Assembly: GCA_019637975.1 (NCBI GenBank)
Contig: JAHBUR010000004.1
Span: 119,295 to 183,294 of the forward strand
Direction of reading: 5' to 3'
Length of the DNA: 64,000 nt
Source: Bacteroidota bacterium
GTDB lineage: Bacteria; Bacteroidota; Ignavibacteria; UBA10030; UBA6906
Shown piece by piece: positions 1 to 8,095 of the stretch. Position numbers and translations under genes: made by a program. The notes below the pieces were generated by a model, which was not told the origin of the DNA, did not search any database, and saw only the letters and a program-made list of their open reading frames with translations. Positions within the stretch are counted from its first letter, which is position 1. Every line of letters starts with the position of its first letter.

Positions 1-235
1 CCATCATCGTGCAGCCGCAGAAGTAGCAGAGCGTGTCGCAAAACGGAAAATGAAAATACAGCGAAATATCCGACGTGACATCATCGGTGTTAGTGTCGAG
101 TATTTCCTGCCTGTAATCTTCTGCCGTAAATGACGTGCTGAATAACGGCGCGGTGGGGTAACTGGTGTAACGCGGACCTGGGGTATCGTACTTTTTGAGT
201 AATCCGATATCAACTTGAGAGAACGGGGCTTGCAT
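1..235 (-). CDS. hemN: Oxygen-independent coproporphyrinogen III oxidase, N-terminal part
   Basis: Radical-SAM enzyme that decarboxylates coproporphyrinogen III to protoporphyrinogen IX without oxygen in cytoplasmic haem synthesis. The first 78 residues are visible and the rest lies beyond base 1. They contain 'KYDTPGPRYTSYPTAPLF', typical of the HemN N-terminus, then 'LYFHFPFCDTLCYFCGCT' with the CxxxCxxC iron-sulfur motif. The ATG at 233-235 has an AAGGAG ribosome site 7 bases upstream. A shorter reading in another frame over the same bases has no known motif. Anaerobic haem supply fits a genome stretch so rich in c-type cytochromes. Confidence 0.9.
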   Translation of the reverse strand, partial: MQAPFSQVDIGLLKKYDTPGPRYTSYPTAPLFSTSFTAEDYRQEILDTNTDDVTSDISLYFHFPFCDTLCYFCGCTMM

Positions 236-314
236 CAAACAGAACTCCTTCACTGGTTACGCACAGGTTTTTGCAAACCCAATGCCAAGGAACTGCCTCC
301 AATATAGCCATTTC

Positions 315-331
315 CGGCTGAAATTCAGCCG
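315..331. promoter_or_regulatory. Symmetrical palindrome upstream of hemN
   Basis: Seventeen bases form a perfect dyad with 8-base arms (CGGCTGAA / TTCAGCCG) around one central base, about 80 bases before the hemN start. There is no T-run after it on the minus strand, so it is not a standard terminator. An operator is possible but unproven. Confidence 0.2.
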
Positions 332-406
332 TTCTTGACTGAAAGGAGATTCGCCATGCAGAATGTGAGAAGATTTGTCACCTTTTTCCCAGCTTTGGGA
401 AACAGG

Positions 407-901
407 TCAGGCTGGCTGCCCGACAAGACGTTTCCTCGTATATGCAATCAATCCCCCTGCATCAATAATCGCCTGTCGGGATTTCGGAAGCGGGACGATC
501 TTGAATGTCTTCCCCGTCGTCTTGTTCAGAACGAAGTCGTGGCCGATATTCAATTCATCCCCCTCGTTCGCTTCGATGTCGGGGACTTCCACCAATCGAA
601 GTCCGAGATTGACGGAGTTCTGGAGAAAGATGCGTGCAAAACTCTTCGCAACAATGACAAGCTCGTGACCCTTCAACGTCGAGACGGCCTGTTCACGCGA
701 CGAGCCGCAACCGAAGTTCTTTCCTGCAACAATCACGCTGCCCGCCGGAATCTGTTTTGCCTTCAGCTTTCCGTTAAACTCCGTCATATCAGCAAATGCA
801 AACTGCGGCGTCTCCGTCGGCAGCACCGTTGCCATGTAGCGGCCGGGATAAATGACGTCGGTGGAAATGTCGTTGTCAAGCTTCAGCACAACCTGCGGCA
901 T
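407..901 (-). CDS. leuD: 3-isopropylmalate/homoaconitate-type dehydratase, small subunit
   Basis: Small swivel subunit of the aconitase superfamily, 164 residues. It pairs with the large subunit encoded just upstream (1054-2340) to isomerise a 2-hydroxy acid by dehydration and rehydration. 'NFGCGSSREQA' near residue 63 is the family's substrate-binding signature, and 'DNDISTDVIYPGRY' at the N-terminus matches the archaeal-type LeuD/HacB group. The short length also fits that group. The substrate could be isopropylmalate, citramalate, homocitrate or citrate; sequence alone does not settle it. The neighbouring dehydrogenase and HMG-CoA lyase suggest a C5/C6 branched-acid route. Confidence 0.85.
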   Translation of the reverse strand: MPQVVLKLDNDISTDVIYPGRYMATVLPTETPQFAFADMTEFNGKLKAKQIPAGSVIVAGKNFGCGSSREQAVSTLKGHELVIVAKSFARIFLQNSVNLGLRLVEVPDIEANEGDELNIGHDFVLNKTTGKTFKIVPLPKSRQAIIDAGGLIAYTRKRLVGQPA

Positions 902-960
902 GACGGATTCTCCTTCTATGATCCTATGTATTAAATACGAAATGCTAATTTCTAAATCCT

Positions 961-1045
961 AAACAAATTCGAAGTACGAATATCACTCCCGACGGTCGAT
1001 TTTGAGATTTGGATTTGTTTCGAGCATCAATATTCGTGCTTCGGA
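961..1045. repeat. AT-rich inverted repeat elements between leuC and leuD
   Basis: The 152-base gap between the two dehydratase genes is AT-rich and has no gene. A 16-base element at 968-983 recurs inverted at 1030-1045 with 14 of 16 matches (core CGAAGYACGAATAT). A second element, AAACAAAT at 961-968, recurs inverted at 1013-1020. The order of the two is swapped, so they do not nest into one hairpin. This looks like degenerate interspersed repeat material rather than a terminator. Confidence 0.35.
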
Positions 1046-1053
1046 TTTCCTTC

Positions 1054-2340
1054 TTAGACTGTCCTTGGGTCTGTAATTGTTCCCGTTATCGCCGATGCCG
1101 CTGCTACTGCGGGCGAACAGAGATACACTTCGCCGGTCGGATTGCCCATTCTTCCCTTGAAGTTTCTGTTGGTGGTAGAAAGCGCAACCTCGTTATCGCC
1201 AAGCGCGCCTTCATGCACGCCAAGGCACGGGCCGCAGCCGGGATTCATCACGACAGCGCCTGCGTTCATGAATTCCGAAATATAGCCTTTCCCCAATGCT
1301 TGTCGGTAGATCTTCGCCGAAGCAGGAAACACCAGCATGCGGACATTCTTCGCAACCTTCTTGCCGTGAAGAATTTTCGCCGCAATCTCCAGATCGTCAA
1401 GGCGGCCATTTGTGCATGAACCGATAACGATCTGGTTCACTTTCACGGTGTTGATCTTGTCAATGGGTTTCACATTGTCAACTGTATGCGGGCATGCAAT
1501 CTGCGGCTTCAAATCCGATACATCAATATTGATGATCTTTTCATACTGTGCGCTCGCATCCGGTTGCACGAGCTCGACGTCATTCGTTACTCCGGCCTCA
1601 TGACGCAAATAGCGGAGGGTTTCATCATCGCCGGGAACAATGCCCGATGTCGCTCCGGCTTCAACAGACATGTTGCACAACACGAGCCTGCCGGATGTCG
1701 GCATGGCATCAATCGTCTCGCCGCCGAACTCAATCACCTTGAAGTTTGCCCCTTCCGCCCCGATCTTTCCGATCAAATGCAGAATCAAGTCTTTGGCGCT
1801 GACGAACTCGGGAAAATGTCCCGTCACGTTCACGCGTATCGTCGCGGGCACCTCGACATTCAGCACCGTGCCGAGCGCCCACACGCTCGCCATTTCCGTT
1901 GCGCCAATGCCGAACGCAAACGCGCCAAGCGCGCCGTGACTCGTCGTGTGCGAGTCCGTTCCGACAACAACATAGCCCGGACGAACATAGCCGTTTTCCG
2001 GAAGGATCTGATGACAAATCCCGCCGACATCGCCGCGAATATCGTGGAACTTGCGGATCGCGTACGATGCAACAAAGTCACGGATCTTCTTCTGGTTCGT
2101 TGCCGTCTTGGGAGATTCGGCGGGCACGCGGTGATCGAAAATGATCGCGACCCTGTCATGATCCCAGACTTTCGGTTGACGATCGGTTCCTTTGTAGATT
2201 TCCAAGAATTGGTTGATAACCAGCGCTGCATTTTCGTGCGACATCGCCAAATCAACTTTCGGCTCGACAACTTCTCCCACTTTCACCGATGCGCGCCCCG
2301 TTGCTTTCGCCAGAATTTTCTCTACGACAGTCATTCCCAT
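1054..2340 (-). CDS. leuC: 3-isopropylmalate/homoaconitate-type dehydratase, large subunit
   Basis: Catalytic [4Fe-4S] subunit of the aconitase superfamily, 428 residues, the usual length for the archaeal-type LeuC/HacA group. Cluster ligands are visible at Cys309 ('GSCTNGR') and Cys369/Cys372 ('NPGCGPCLG'). 'GTDSHTTSHGALGAFAFGIG' around residue 127 is the substrate-loop signature. It lies between a class III CoA-transferase gene (stop 35 bases before its start) and leuD. An ATG at 2340 with GAGGA just upstream is taken as the start; a second ATG two codons later is possible. Substrate uncertain, as for the small subunit. Confidence 0.87.
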   Translation of the reverse strand: MGMTVVEKILAKATGRASVKVGEVVEPKVDLAMSHENAALVINQFLEIYKGTDRQPKVWDHDRVAIIFDHRVPAESPKTATNQKKIRDFVASYAIRKFHDIRGDVGGICHQILPENGYVRPGYVVVGTDSHTTSHGALGAFAFGIGATEMASVWALGTVLNVEVPATIRVNVTGHFPEFVSAKDLILHLIGKIGAEGANFKVIEFGGETIDAMPTSGRLVLCNMSVEAGATSGIVPGDDETLRYLRHEAGVTNDVELVQPDASAQYEKIINIDVSDLKPQIACPHTVDNVKPIDKINTVKVNQIVIGSCTNGRLDDLEIAAKILHGKKVAKNVRMLVFPASAKIYRQALGKGYISEFMNAGAVVMNPGCGPCLGVHEGALGDNEVALSTTNRNFKGRMGNPTGEVYLCSPAVAAASAITGTITDPRTV

Positions 2341-2375
2341 AGAATCCTCATTCGTATCAATAGATCATGTTTGAC

Positions 2376-3581
2376 TCACACCACCCCTTGTTGTTTCAAC
2401 GCTTCAATCTTCTCACTTGAATATCCGATCTCACGCAAAATCTCATCGGTATGCTCGCCGAGTGTGGGCGGCGGGCATTCGACTTTGCCGGGCGTCTTTT
2501 CGAATTTCGCCGTCAAATTGAACAGCTTCAGTTCTCCAATTCCTTCAGCAGGAATTGTCGCAATCGTCTCACGATGCTTGATCTGCGGCTGCTCAAGCGC
2601 ATCCTGCAGGCTCAGAATCTCGCCTGATGGCACACCGCGTTTGTTCAGCACTTCAACCCACCATTTAGTCGGACGCTCTTTTAGCTTCGCTTCGAGCAGC
2701 GGCGTCAACTCTTTTCTATTCTTCTTTCGGACATCACGCTTTTGAAACCGTGGATCGGTTTTTAGTTCCGGCACGCCGAGTTCTTCTGCAACGGCTTCCC
2801 ATTGTTCCTGCTTGTTGGCGGCAATGTTGATGTAGCCATCTTGCGTCACAAACACGCCGGACGGCGCGGCAGTGAAGTTGTCGTTGCCCATAAGCACAGG
2901 CGGCTGTTTGCCGATGAGCCAGTTTGCCGCAACCCAGCCCATCAGCGGCATGATCGAATCGAGCAACGCGATGTCAATGAATTGTCCCTCGCCCGTTCGC
3001 TCGCGATAAAACAGCGCGGCCATGATTGCAAAGGCAGCGTTTAATCCACCGACCGTGTCGCAAACAGGGAAGCCCGCACGCAACGGATTCAGCCGTTCGT
3101 CGCCGTTGATGGCCATCTCACCGCTGAGGCCCTGAATGATCTGATCGTACGCGGGCTTCATGGCATCGGGACCTGTTTTGCCGAAACCCGATATGCCGCA
3201 GTAGATGATTTTCGGATTGACGTTCTTCAGCACGTCGTAGCCGACGCCGAGCCGATCCATCACATCGGGACGGAAATTTTCGACGACGACATCGGCTGTT
3301 TTCACGAGCTTCAGGAAAATGTCCTTCGCTTCTTCTTGTTTGAGATTGAGAGTAAGAGATTTCTTGTTCGCGTTCTGTGCAAGAAAACTCGTTCCCATCA
3401 GCTTCTCGTTCAACTCCGGAACGTTGCCGAGCTTCCGGGCAAGATCGCCATCCTTCGGATTTTCGATTTTAATGACTTCGGCGCCGAGCAACGACAGATG
3501 CAGCGTCGCAAACGGTCCGGAGAGGACGTTCGTGAGGTCGAGGACTCGTATTCCTGAGAGAAGTTTTTGATCAGATTTCAT
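2376..3581 (-). CDS. Class III (CaiB/BaiF) CoA-transferase
   Basis: Moves CoA between carboxylic acids through a mixed anhydride on a catalytic aspartate. The 401-residue product begins MKSDQKLLSG and shows the family's N-terminal 'GIRVLDLTNVLSGPFATLHL', 'GAEVIKIENP' and 'DVVVENFRPDVMDRLGVGYD'. 'CGISGFGKTGP' and 'AYDQIIQGLSG' follow, the latter holding the expected catalytic Asp. Open reading extends 17 codons further, but the ATG at 3579-3581 aligns with the family start. It sits downstream of an HMG-CoA lyase and upstream of LeuCD. The family includes succinyl-CoA:HMG and succinyl-CoA:citramalate transferases, either of which would fit; specificity is inferred only. Confidence 0.85.
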   Translation of the reverse strand: MKSDQKLLSGIRVLDLTNVLSGPFATLHLSLLGAEVIKIENPKDGDLARKLGNVPELNEKLMGTSFLAQNANKKSLTLNLKQEEAKDIFLKLVKTADVVVENFRPDVMDRLGVGYDVLKNVNPKIIYCGISGFGKTGPDAMKPAYDQIIQGLSGEMAINGDERLNPLRAGFPVCDTVGGLNAAFAIMAALFYRERTGEGQFIDIALLDSIMPLMGWVAANWLIGKQPPVLMGNDNFTAAPSGVFVTQDGYINIAANKQEQWEAVAEELGVPELKTDPRFQKRDVRKKNRKELTPLLEAKLKERPTKWWVEVLNKRGVPSGEILSLQDALEQPQIKHRETIATIPAEGIGELKLFNLTAKFEKTPGKVECPPPTLGEHTDEILREIGYSSEKIEALKQQGVV

Positions 3582-3606
3582 AGCACATTGTTGCTTGCGC
3601 GTCCAT

Positions 3607-4026
3607 TCAACGATTGATACCTCCCAAGGCAAAACTCAACGTTCCGCTGAAACGCGAGAACCTCAGCTTGACAATTTTCGGGATACAGCCGAAGGAGAAC
3701 GTCATCGCTTGATTGGTGTTGAACGTCAAATCCAACGTACGATACGAAATACTATCGGCTTGGATTTCAACTGAAGCGACACCCGAAGAATAGCCCGCTA
3801 CTGCAAGACTGAACGCAAGCGAATCACACGTAAACGAGAGCGGAACACTCTGCTCCAGTGTGAAGTTTTGCGCGCTCACGAAATAACTGAACCCGTTTGG
3901 TCCGCTCGAAAACGACGGGTTGTTGAAGCTTCCCGGCTGCACAACTTCGTTCTTTGTGCATGAGAGGGAAAGCACTGTCATTCCGACAAATAGTAAGGCA
4001 AGGAGAGACTTTTTCAGAGGGGACAT
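3607..4026 (-). CDS. Small lipoprotein of unknown function
   Basis: A 139-residue protein that I do not recognise. It has a basic start (MSPLKKS), a hydrophobic stretch and a lipobox ending 'LSLSC' near residue 23, so it should be lipid-anchored. The rest is rich in Ser, Phe and Val with alternating hydrophobic residues, suggesting a beta-sandwich. The ATG at 4024-4026 follows a perfect AGGAGGTG ribosome site and the upstream HMG-CoA lyase stop codon (4028-4030) by one base, so it is co-transcribed. A longer reading through the lyase gene is ignored. A secreted lipoprotein amid cytoplasmic metabolic genes is unexpected. Confidence 0.7.
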   Translation of the reverse strand: MSPLKKSLLALLFVGMTVLSLSCTKNEVVQPGSFNNPSFSSGPNGFSYFVSAQNFTLEQSVPLSFTCDSLAFSLAVAGYSSGVASVEIQADSISYRTLDLTFNTNQAMTFSFGCIPKIVKLRFSRFSGTLSFALGGINR

Positions 4027-4027
4027 T

Positions 4028-4945
4028 TTACACCTCCTGAGTCCTTTGATGAATAATTCGACCAGTTCTATGCACCATTCCCGGCATCTCTCTTCCGAAA
4101 AAGAGTGCAATATCTGCTGCCGTAGTAATCAAATTGTCGAGAGAGAGATCGTCGCGCAGACCCATCTGGTGCAGCATGTGCACAAAGTCCTCTGTACACG
4201 TATTGCCACCTGCAATTTTCGTGAACGGGCAGCCGCCGAGTCCCGCCACCGACGATTCGAACGACGTTACGCCGACCTTCATCGCCGCATAGCAGTTGGC
4301 AAGCGCAAGGCCGTACGTGTTGTGAAAATGACAGGCGGCTTCAATGTTCTCGTCATATTCTAAAATTGCGCTGAACATCTTCTCCACGTGATCAGGCGTT
4401 GCGTGTCCGGCGGTGTCGGCAAGACTGATGTTGCGGAGTCCTGCTTCGAGATACTGTTCAACTATTTTCATCACCCGTTCCTGCGGCACATGTCCCTCGT
4501 AGCCGCAGCCGAACGCAGACTGCACAGAAACCTGCACCTTTCTCCCCGAAGCTCCCGCCAGCTTCGCCATTTCAATGATGCGGCCCGTCGCTTCGGTAAC
4601 AGACATTCCGGTGTTCTTCTTGCTATGTGTCTCGCTTGCCGAAACTCCCATGCAAATCATCTCGACGTCGCATTCAAGCGCCCGTTCCAACCCCTTCTCA
4701 TTCAACACAAGGGCGGAGAGAATTGTATTAGCCGGCTTCTGTCCAAGGAAGTGACTGAACAGCTTATCCGTATCCGCCATTTGCAGTACTTTGTCTGCAC
4801 GAACGAACGATCCGACCTGAATGATGTCCACGCCCGATGCGATCAAACGCTCGATCCATTCAATTTTCTTCTCGAGCGGAACAACCTGCTTTTCCATCTG
4901 CAAGCCGTCCCGCATTCCTACTTCATGTATGATGATGTCTTTCAT
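4028..4945 (-). CDS. Hydroxymethylglutaryl-CoA lyase family protein
   Basis: TIM-barrel lyase of the HMGL-like group, 305 residues, the normal bacterial length. HMG-CoA lyase cleaves HMG-CoA to acetyl-CoA and acetoacetate. 'HEVGMRDGLQ' at residue 7 carries the metal and catalytic Arg-Asp pair. 'HFHNTYGLALANCYAA' holds the two metal-binding His. 'SVAGLGGCPFTKIAGGNTCT' carries the catalytic Cys and Asn region specific to HMG-CoA lyases. It lies 19 bases after the dehydrogenase gene stop. HMG-CoA lyase activity is best supported; a citramalyl-CoA lyase role cannot be excluded given the CoA-transferase and LeuCD neighbours. Confidence 0.85.
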   Translation of the reverse strand: MKDIIIHEVGMRDGLQMEKQVVPLEKKIEWIERLIASGVDIIQVGSFVRADKVLQMADTDKLFSHFLGQKPANTILSALVLNEKGLERALECDVEMICMGVSASETHSKKNTGMSVTEATGRIIEMAKLAGASGRKVQVSVQSAFGCGYEGHVPQERVMKIVEQYLEAGLRNISLADTAGHATPDHVEKMFSAILEYDENIEAACHFHNTYGLALANCYAAMKVGVTSFESSVAGLGGCPFTKIAGGNTCTEDFVHMLHQMGLRDDLSLDNLITTAADIALFFGREMPGMVHRTGRIIHQRTQEV

Positions 4946-4964
4946 GACACCTCCGCGTCAGAAT

Positions 4965-6089
4965 CTAATACGCTACATGCTGTGCGATGGCATTTGCCAT
5001 ATCGAGCGTCGAGCTTGTTCCGCCCATGTCGTACGTGCGGACTTTGCCCTCTTTGATTACCGATGCAGTTGCTTTCTCGATGCGTTCTGCTTTCTCCGTC
5101 TCGCCCAACCAATCGAGCATCATCTTCGCCGCGAGAATCGTGGCGATGGGATTCACTTTGTATTGTCCGGCGTACTTCGGTGCTGAACCGTGAGACGGTT
5201 CGAACACAGCAAGCTTCTCCCCGATATTTCCCGAACACCCGAACCCCAGGCCTCCGACCATTTGCGCGCCGAGATCGGAGATGATGTCGCCGTAGAGGTT
5301 TGGAGCGACAAGCACATCATAGCTGTGCGGATTTTTCAGAAGCCACATGCAAATCGCATCAACGTTGGCATCGTCCATCTGGATTTCGGGAAAGTCCTTC
5401 GCCACCTTCTTTGCTTCTTCGAAGAAGAGTCCGTCCGTTGCGCGCACGACGTTCGCCTTGTGAACAACGGTGACTTTCTTCCGCCTGTGTTTCCGTGCAA
5501 AATCAAACGCCGCTCGAACGATCCGCTCCGAACCTTTTTGTGTGTTCACCTTGCAGGAGATTGCATAGTGGGTTAAGGGCAGATCGTTGAACGGCGCAAA
5601 TGGTTTTGAGATTCTTGCAAGAACATCGGCAAGTTCCTGCGGCACGGGACTGAATTCCACTCCGGCATAGAGATCTTCCGTGTTCTCGCGGAATACAACA
5701 ATATCAATTCCTTCTCTGAAATTGAGAGGATTGCCCGCGTATGCTTTGCAGGGACGCAAACATGTGTAGAGATCGAACAGCTGTCGCATGCGGACGATGG
5801 GCGAACGGTAGGTTAATCCCTTCCCTTTCAATTCGGGGACGAGTTCCTGCTCGGCGGCTTTCACCGGTTTGGAAGTGATCGCGCCGAACATCGCTGCATC
5901 AACGTTCTTCAGCAAATCGACTGTTCTTTGCGGAAAGGCATCGCCTTCTTTGCACCAAAACTCCCAGCCGATATCGCCGTGGATGTAGTTCACGTCGATC
6001 TTGACAGCATCCAACACGATTTTCGTTGCGTCCATGACATCCTTCCCGATACCATCGCCGGGAAGCCATGCGATATTGTATTTTGCCAT
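4965..6089 (-). CDS. Isocitrate/isopropylmalate-family dehydrogenase
   Basis: NAD(P)-dependent beta-decarboxylating dehydrogenase, 374 residues. 'LPGDGIGKDV' opens the fold; 'RMRQLFDLYTCLRP' is the substrate-binding helix; 'FRENTEDLYAG' and 'NLYGDIISDLGAQMVGG' are family signatures, the latter with the metal-binding Asp. 'HGSAPKYAGQYKVNP' keeps the Lys-Tyr pair that binds NADP in E. coli isocitrate dehydrogenase, hinting at NADP and isocitrate. However, the substrate loop reads RSPIVRMR where E. coli has RSLNVALR, losing the Asn that contacts isocitrate. Isocitrate, isopropylmalate or 3-methylmalate therefore remain possible. Next to HMG-CoA lyase and LeuCD. Confidence 0.85.
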   Translation of the reverse strand: MAKYNIAWLPGDGIGKDVMDATKIVLDAVKIDVNYIHGDIGWEFWCKEGDAFPQRTVDLLKNVDAAMFGAITSKPVKAAEQELVPELKGKGLTYRSPIVRMRQLFDLYTCLRPCKAYAGNPLNFREGIDIVVFRENTEDLYAGVEFSPVPQELADVLARISKPFAPFNDLPLTHYAISCKVNTQKGSERIVRAAFDFARKHRRKKVTVVHKANVVRATDGLFFEEAKKVAKDFPEIQMDDANVDAICMWLLKNPHSYDVLVAPNLYGDIISDLGAQMVGGLGFGCSGNIGEKLAVFEPSHGSAPKYAGQYKVNPIATILAAKMMLDWLGETEKAERIEKATASVIKEGKVRTYDMGGTSSTLDMANAIAQHVAY

Positions 6090-6218
6090 GCAAATCCTCT
6101 TTCATTCAATAGTGTTCAGTATAGATAGTTCTACAGCGATGCACATCGCCACGATGGACGATGAGAATTCCCACGCCATCACGGCGATCAGCGATCGTAA
6201 ATAAGGAACAGAATACTT

Positions 6219-6794
6219 CTACGCCTTCGCGGCCGAATGCGCCTTGTGTTCTTCCCACGAGTGAATCAGCGATTCGGCACCTTCAACGCCGAGGCCGATT
6301 CCCAACCCGATGAGAAGTCCGTCAACCCAGTTGTCGCGAAAGAGGGATGCCGGCAGCATTTCCACTCCGGTAAGTACCGCAACCAACAGTGTCAGCAACA
6401 CAAACATGATGCTATACACGAGGGCAACAACCGTGAATTTCGCCTGGCGGAAATGTGCGAGCTTGCGCTCGAACGTGAATGCGAGCGCAACAACAGGCAT
6501 GTTCACCCCGAACGACCAGACAAGCGCGTTCACCCACGGAAACCACGCCGTTCCGATGATGAATTGAACCGTACTCACAACGATCGCTGCGACCACCGTT
6601 TCCGAAACGTTGCGGACGTGATAGAATGCAAAAATGAATGAGCCGCTCAACCCGAACGAGAAGAACGCAAACGCCACGGATTCCGGTTTCATGACGCTCC
6701 CGCCATAGAAAATCAATCCCACAGCAACACTCGCGGCAGTTCCTGCAAACGTGATAAGAAAGAGCCTAAAGATTTGTGTCCAGTTTAGTTTCAT
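6219..6794 (-). CDS. Integral membrane protein, unknown
   Basis: A 191-residue protein with about five hydrophobic segments (near residues 10-32, 40-58, 65-85, 92-107 and 120-143) and a further glycine-rich stretch near 160. It ends in a charged tail 'HSWEEHKAHSAAKA'. I do not recognise a family. It starts with MKLNWTQIF at 6794 after an AGGAGGCTGAT ribosome site. It lies between the dehydrogenase and two small ferritin-like genes, separated by about 130 bases on each side, so it may be its own unit. The 132 bases upstream hold short hairpins but no gene. Confidence 0.7.
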   Translation of the reverse strand: MKLNWTQIFRLFLITFAGTAASVAVGLIFYGGSVMKPESVAFAFFSFGLSGSFIFAFYHVRNVSETVVAAIVVSTVQFIIGTAWFPWVNALVWSFGVNMPVVALAFTFERKLAHFRQAKFTVVALVYSIMFVLLTLLVAVLTGVEMLPASLFRDNWVDGLLIGLGIGLGVEGAESLIHSWEEHKAHSAAKA

Positions 6795-6926
6795 ATCAGC
6801 CTCCTGTGAAAGAGTTGATTACTCCTGTATGCACAGCACGCAAGCGATGTGGAGTAGTGCCGCTTGCGCTTGTCGAGATGGAACTCACCTCCTTGCGAGT
6901 TCGTTACGAGTTCCGTTTCTACGGTC

Positions 6927-7178
6927 TCAATCCGCCATGCCGGCTTCTTCCTGCCGTTCGATGCGGAGTTCCTCCAATTCCTTCCGCAACGCATCCGCAT
7001 GACCTTGTTCCATTTCGGAGAGTTGCAGCAGCATCTCCCGCGTGTGCGGATTGCCGGCCAGTGCGGCGGCATTTTTATAGTAGTCTCGCGCGTACTCTTC
7101 ATCTGCTATTGCGAATTCGAAGATTTCCTCCAACGTCGCTTCTTTCCAATCTATGTCGTCATGTCGCTGATGCGTCAT
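6927..7178 (-). CDS. Small ferritin-like helical protein
   Basis: An 83-residue protein made of two helices. 'ADEEYARDYYKNAA' carries the Glu and Tyr residues and 'LSEMEQGHADAL' an ExxH-type motif, together half of the di-iron four-helix bundle of rubrerythrin and ferritin. Full-length family members have two such pairs, so this one would need to dimerise, as encapsulated ferritins do. Its start lies 15 bases after the stop of a similar 82-residue gene (7194-7442). It has no rubredoxin domain. A role in iron or peroxide handling is inferred from the motifs only. Confidence 0.65.
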   Translation of the reverse strand: MTHQRHDDIDWKEATLEEIFEFAIADEEYARDYYKNAAALAGNPHTREMLLQLSEMEQGHADALRKELEELRIERQEEAGMAD

Positions 7179-7193
7179 GCTTGCCTCCGTTTG

Positions 7194-7442
7194 TCAGGTG
7201 AAGCTGTCCGTTATGCGGTCAATCGCATCGAACTTCGCTGCAAGAATCGATCGTTTTTCCTGAAGCAAACGCAGCGAATGCTCTCTGTCCTTGATCATGT
7301 CCTCAAGCAGGACGCGTACATCGGGGTAGTCGCAGTTCTCGGCAAAGCGTCTGTATTCTTTGATCGCTTCCTTCTCGCGATGCTCGGCGACTTCCAGCGC
7401 GCTGCAAAGCCCTTTGCACGAGTGAACGCAGGTCATGTTCAT
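7194..7442 (-). CDS. Small ferritin-like helical protein with Cys-rich N-terminus
   Basis: An 82-residue protein starting MNMTCVHSCKGLC, with three cysteines in 13 residues, then two helices: 'VAEHREKEAIKEYRRFAE' and 'EDMIKDREHSLRLLQE'. The Glu and His pattern is that of half a ferritin-like bundle, weaker than in the neighbour at 6927-7178. The two genes are adjacent and co-directional and may form a hetero-oligomer. The N-terminal cysteines could bind a metal or form disulfides. Function inferred; no full domain match is visible by eye. Confidence 0.6.
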   Translation of the reverse strand: MNMTCVHSCKGLCSALEVAEHREKEAIKEYRRFAENCDYPDVRVLLEDMIKDREHSLRLLQEKRSILAAKFDAIDRITDSFT

Positions 7443-7459
7443 GATTCATCCTCAGTTAT

Positions 7460-7524
7460 GATTACGAATTGGAGATTACAGATTACCGTGGGAGAACCTC
7501 CGCAGTAATCCGTAATCAGTAATC
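7460..7524. repeat. Dyad of three GATTAC and three GTAATC elements
   Basis: GATTAC occurs at 7460, 7474 and 7481 and its inverse GTAATC at 7505, 7512 and 7519, around a GGAG-AA-CCTCC inner hairpin. The whole 65-base stretch can fold into one long stem. It occupies the gap between the Vor gamma gene and the ferritin-like pair. No T-run follows on either strand. Confidence 0.45.
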
Positions 7525-7528
7525 TTAT

Positions 7529-8077
7529 CTATACTTCAACATTCGCCACCAACTCCTGTCCGCGGCGCAACGCTTGCTCATTCAGCGGCAGCAAGTGATG
7601 ATAGCGTTCGGGCAACACCTTCTTCAGCGCCGCCATAACGGAATCCAACGCAACGACGTCTTTTCGAGCGAGGAAAGCGCCGAGCACGATCATATTCATG
7701 ATTTTCGAATTCTTCATGTTCGATGCTTCTTCACTTGCCGCTATCGGCTGCACGTCGATATCCGTACGAGTCGGCGGATTGATAATGTTGGTGGATTCGT
7801 AGATCAGCAGGCCGCCGGGTTTTACCGCCTTCTCGAACTTGTCGAGCGAGGGTTGGTTCAGCGCGACGACAGTGTCAAACGTCGTGATGATCGGCGAGCT
7901 GATGCGCTTATCCGATACAATCACGATGCAGTTCGCCGTTCCGCCCCGCATTTCGGGTCCATACGACGGCATCCAGCTGATTTCTTTCTTTTCAATCATA
8001 GCGGCATAACCGAGCGTCATCCCCATCGAGAGGACGCCCTGTCCGCCGAAGCCTGCGATAAGTAGTTCGTGTGTCAT
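7529..8077 (-). CDS. 2-oxoacid:ferredoxin oxidoreductase, gamma subunit (Vor/Kor type)
   Basis: The 182-residue gamma subunit of a pyruvate/ketoisovalerate/2-oxoglutarate ferredoxin oxidoreductase. It opens with '[20 protein letters not shown]', the domain that binds CoA, and carries '[19 protein letters not shown]', typical of the family. It completes the four-subunit enzyme whose beta, alpha and delta (ferredoxin) genes lie upstream on the same strand. An outer-membrane protein gene (8096-8830) separates it from the beta gene, an unusual interruption. Substrate is one or more 2-oxoacids; branched-chain 2-oxoacids or 2-oxobutyrate are the best guess from alpha and beta similarity to VorB/VorA. 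Confidence 0.88.
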   Translation of the reverse strand: MTHELLIAGFGGQGVLSMGMTLGYAAMIEKKEISWMPSYGPEMRGGTANCIVIVSDKRISSPIITTFDTVVALNQPSLDKFEKAVKPGGLLIYESTNIINPPTRTDIDVQPIAASEEASNMKNSKIMNMIVLGAFLARKDVVALDSVMAALKKVLPERYHHLLPLNEQALRRGQELVANVEV

Positions 8078-8095
8078 TCTTTTCCTGTATTCATA

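Noticed and set aside
4..213. 69-codon minus-strand reading at the window edge
   Set aside because: The same bases in another frame encode the HemN start with its CxxxCxxC motif, which is far more convincing.
117..1053. Integration or transposition scar at the AT-rich repeats
   Set aside because: No transposase fragment, target duplication or tRNA end is visible; only short degenerate inverted elements.
1486..2745. Plus-strand reading of 419 codons opposite leuC and the CoA-transferase gene
   Set aside because: It lies fully antisense to two strongly recognised genes, has a Cys/Arg/His-rich composition and no domain motif. It is a shadow of codon bias.
6839..6914. Two hairpins (CGCAAGCG/CGCTTGCG and GGAACTC/GAGTTCC) read as terminators
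   Set aside because: Neither has a T-run on the minus strand; at most they are RNA structures in a gene gap.
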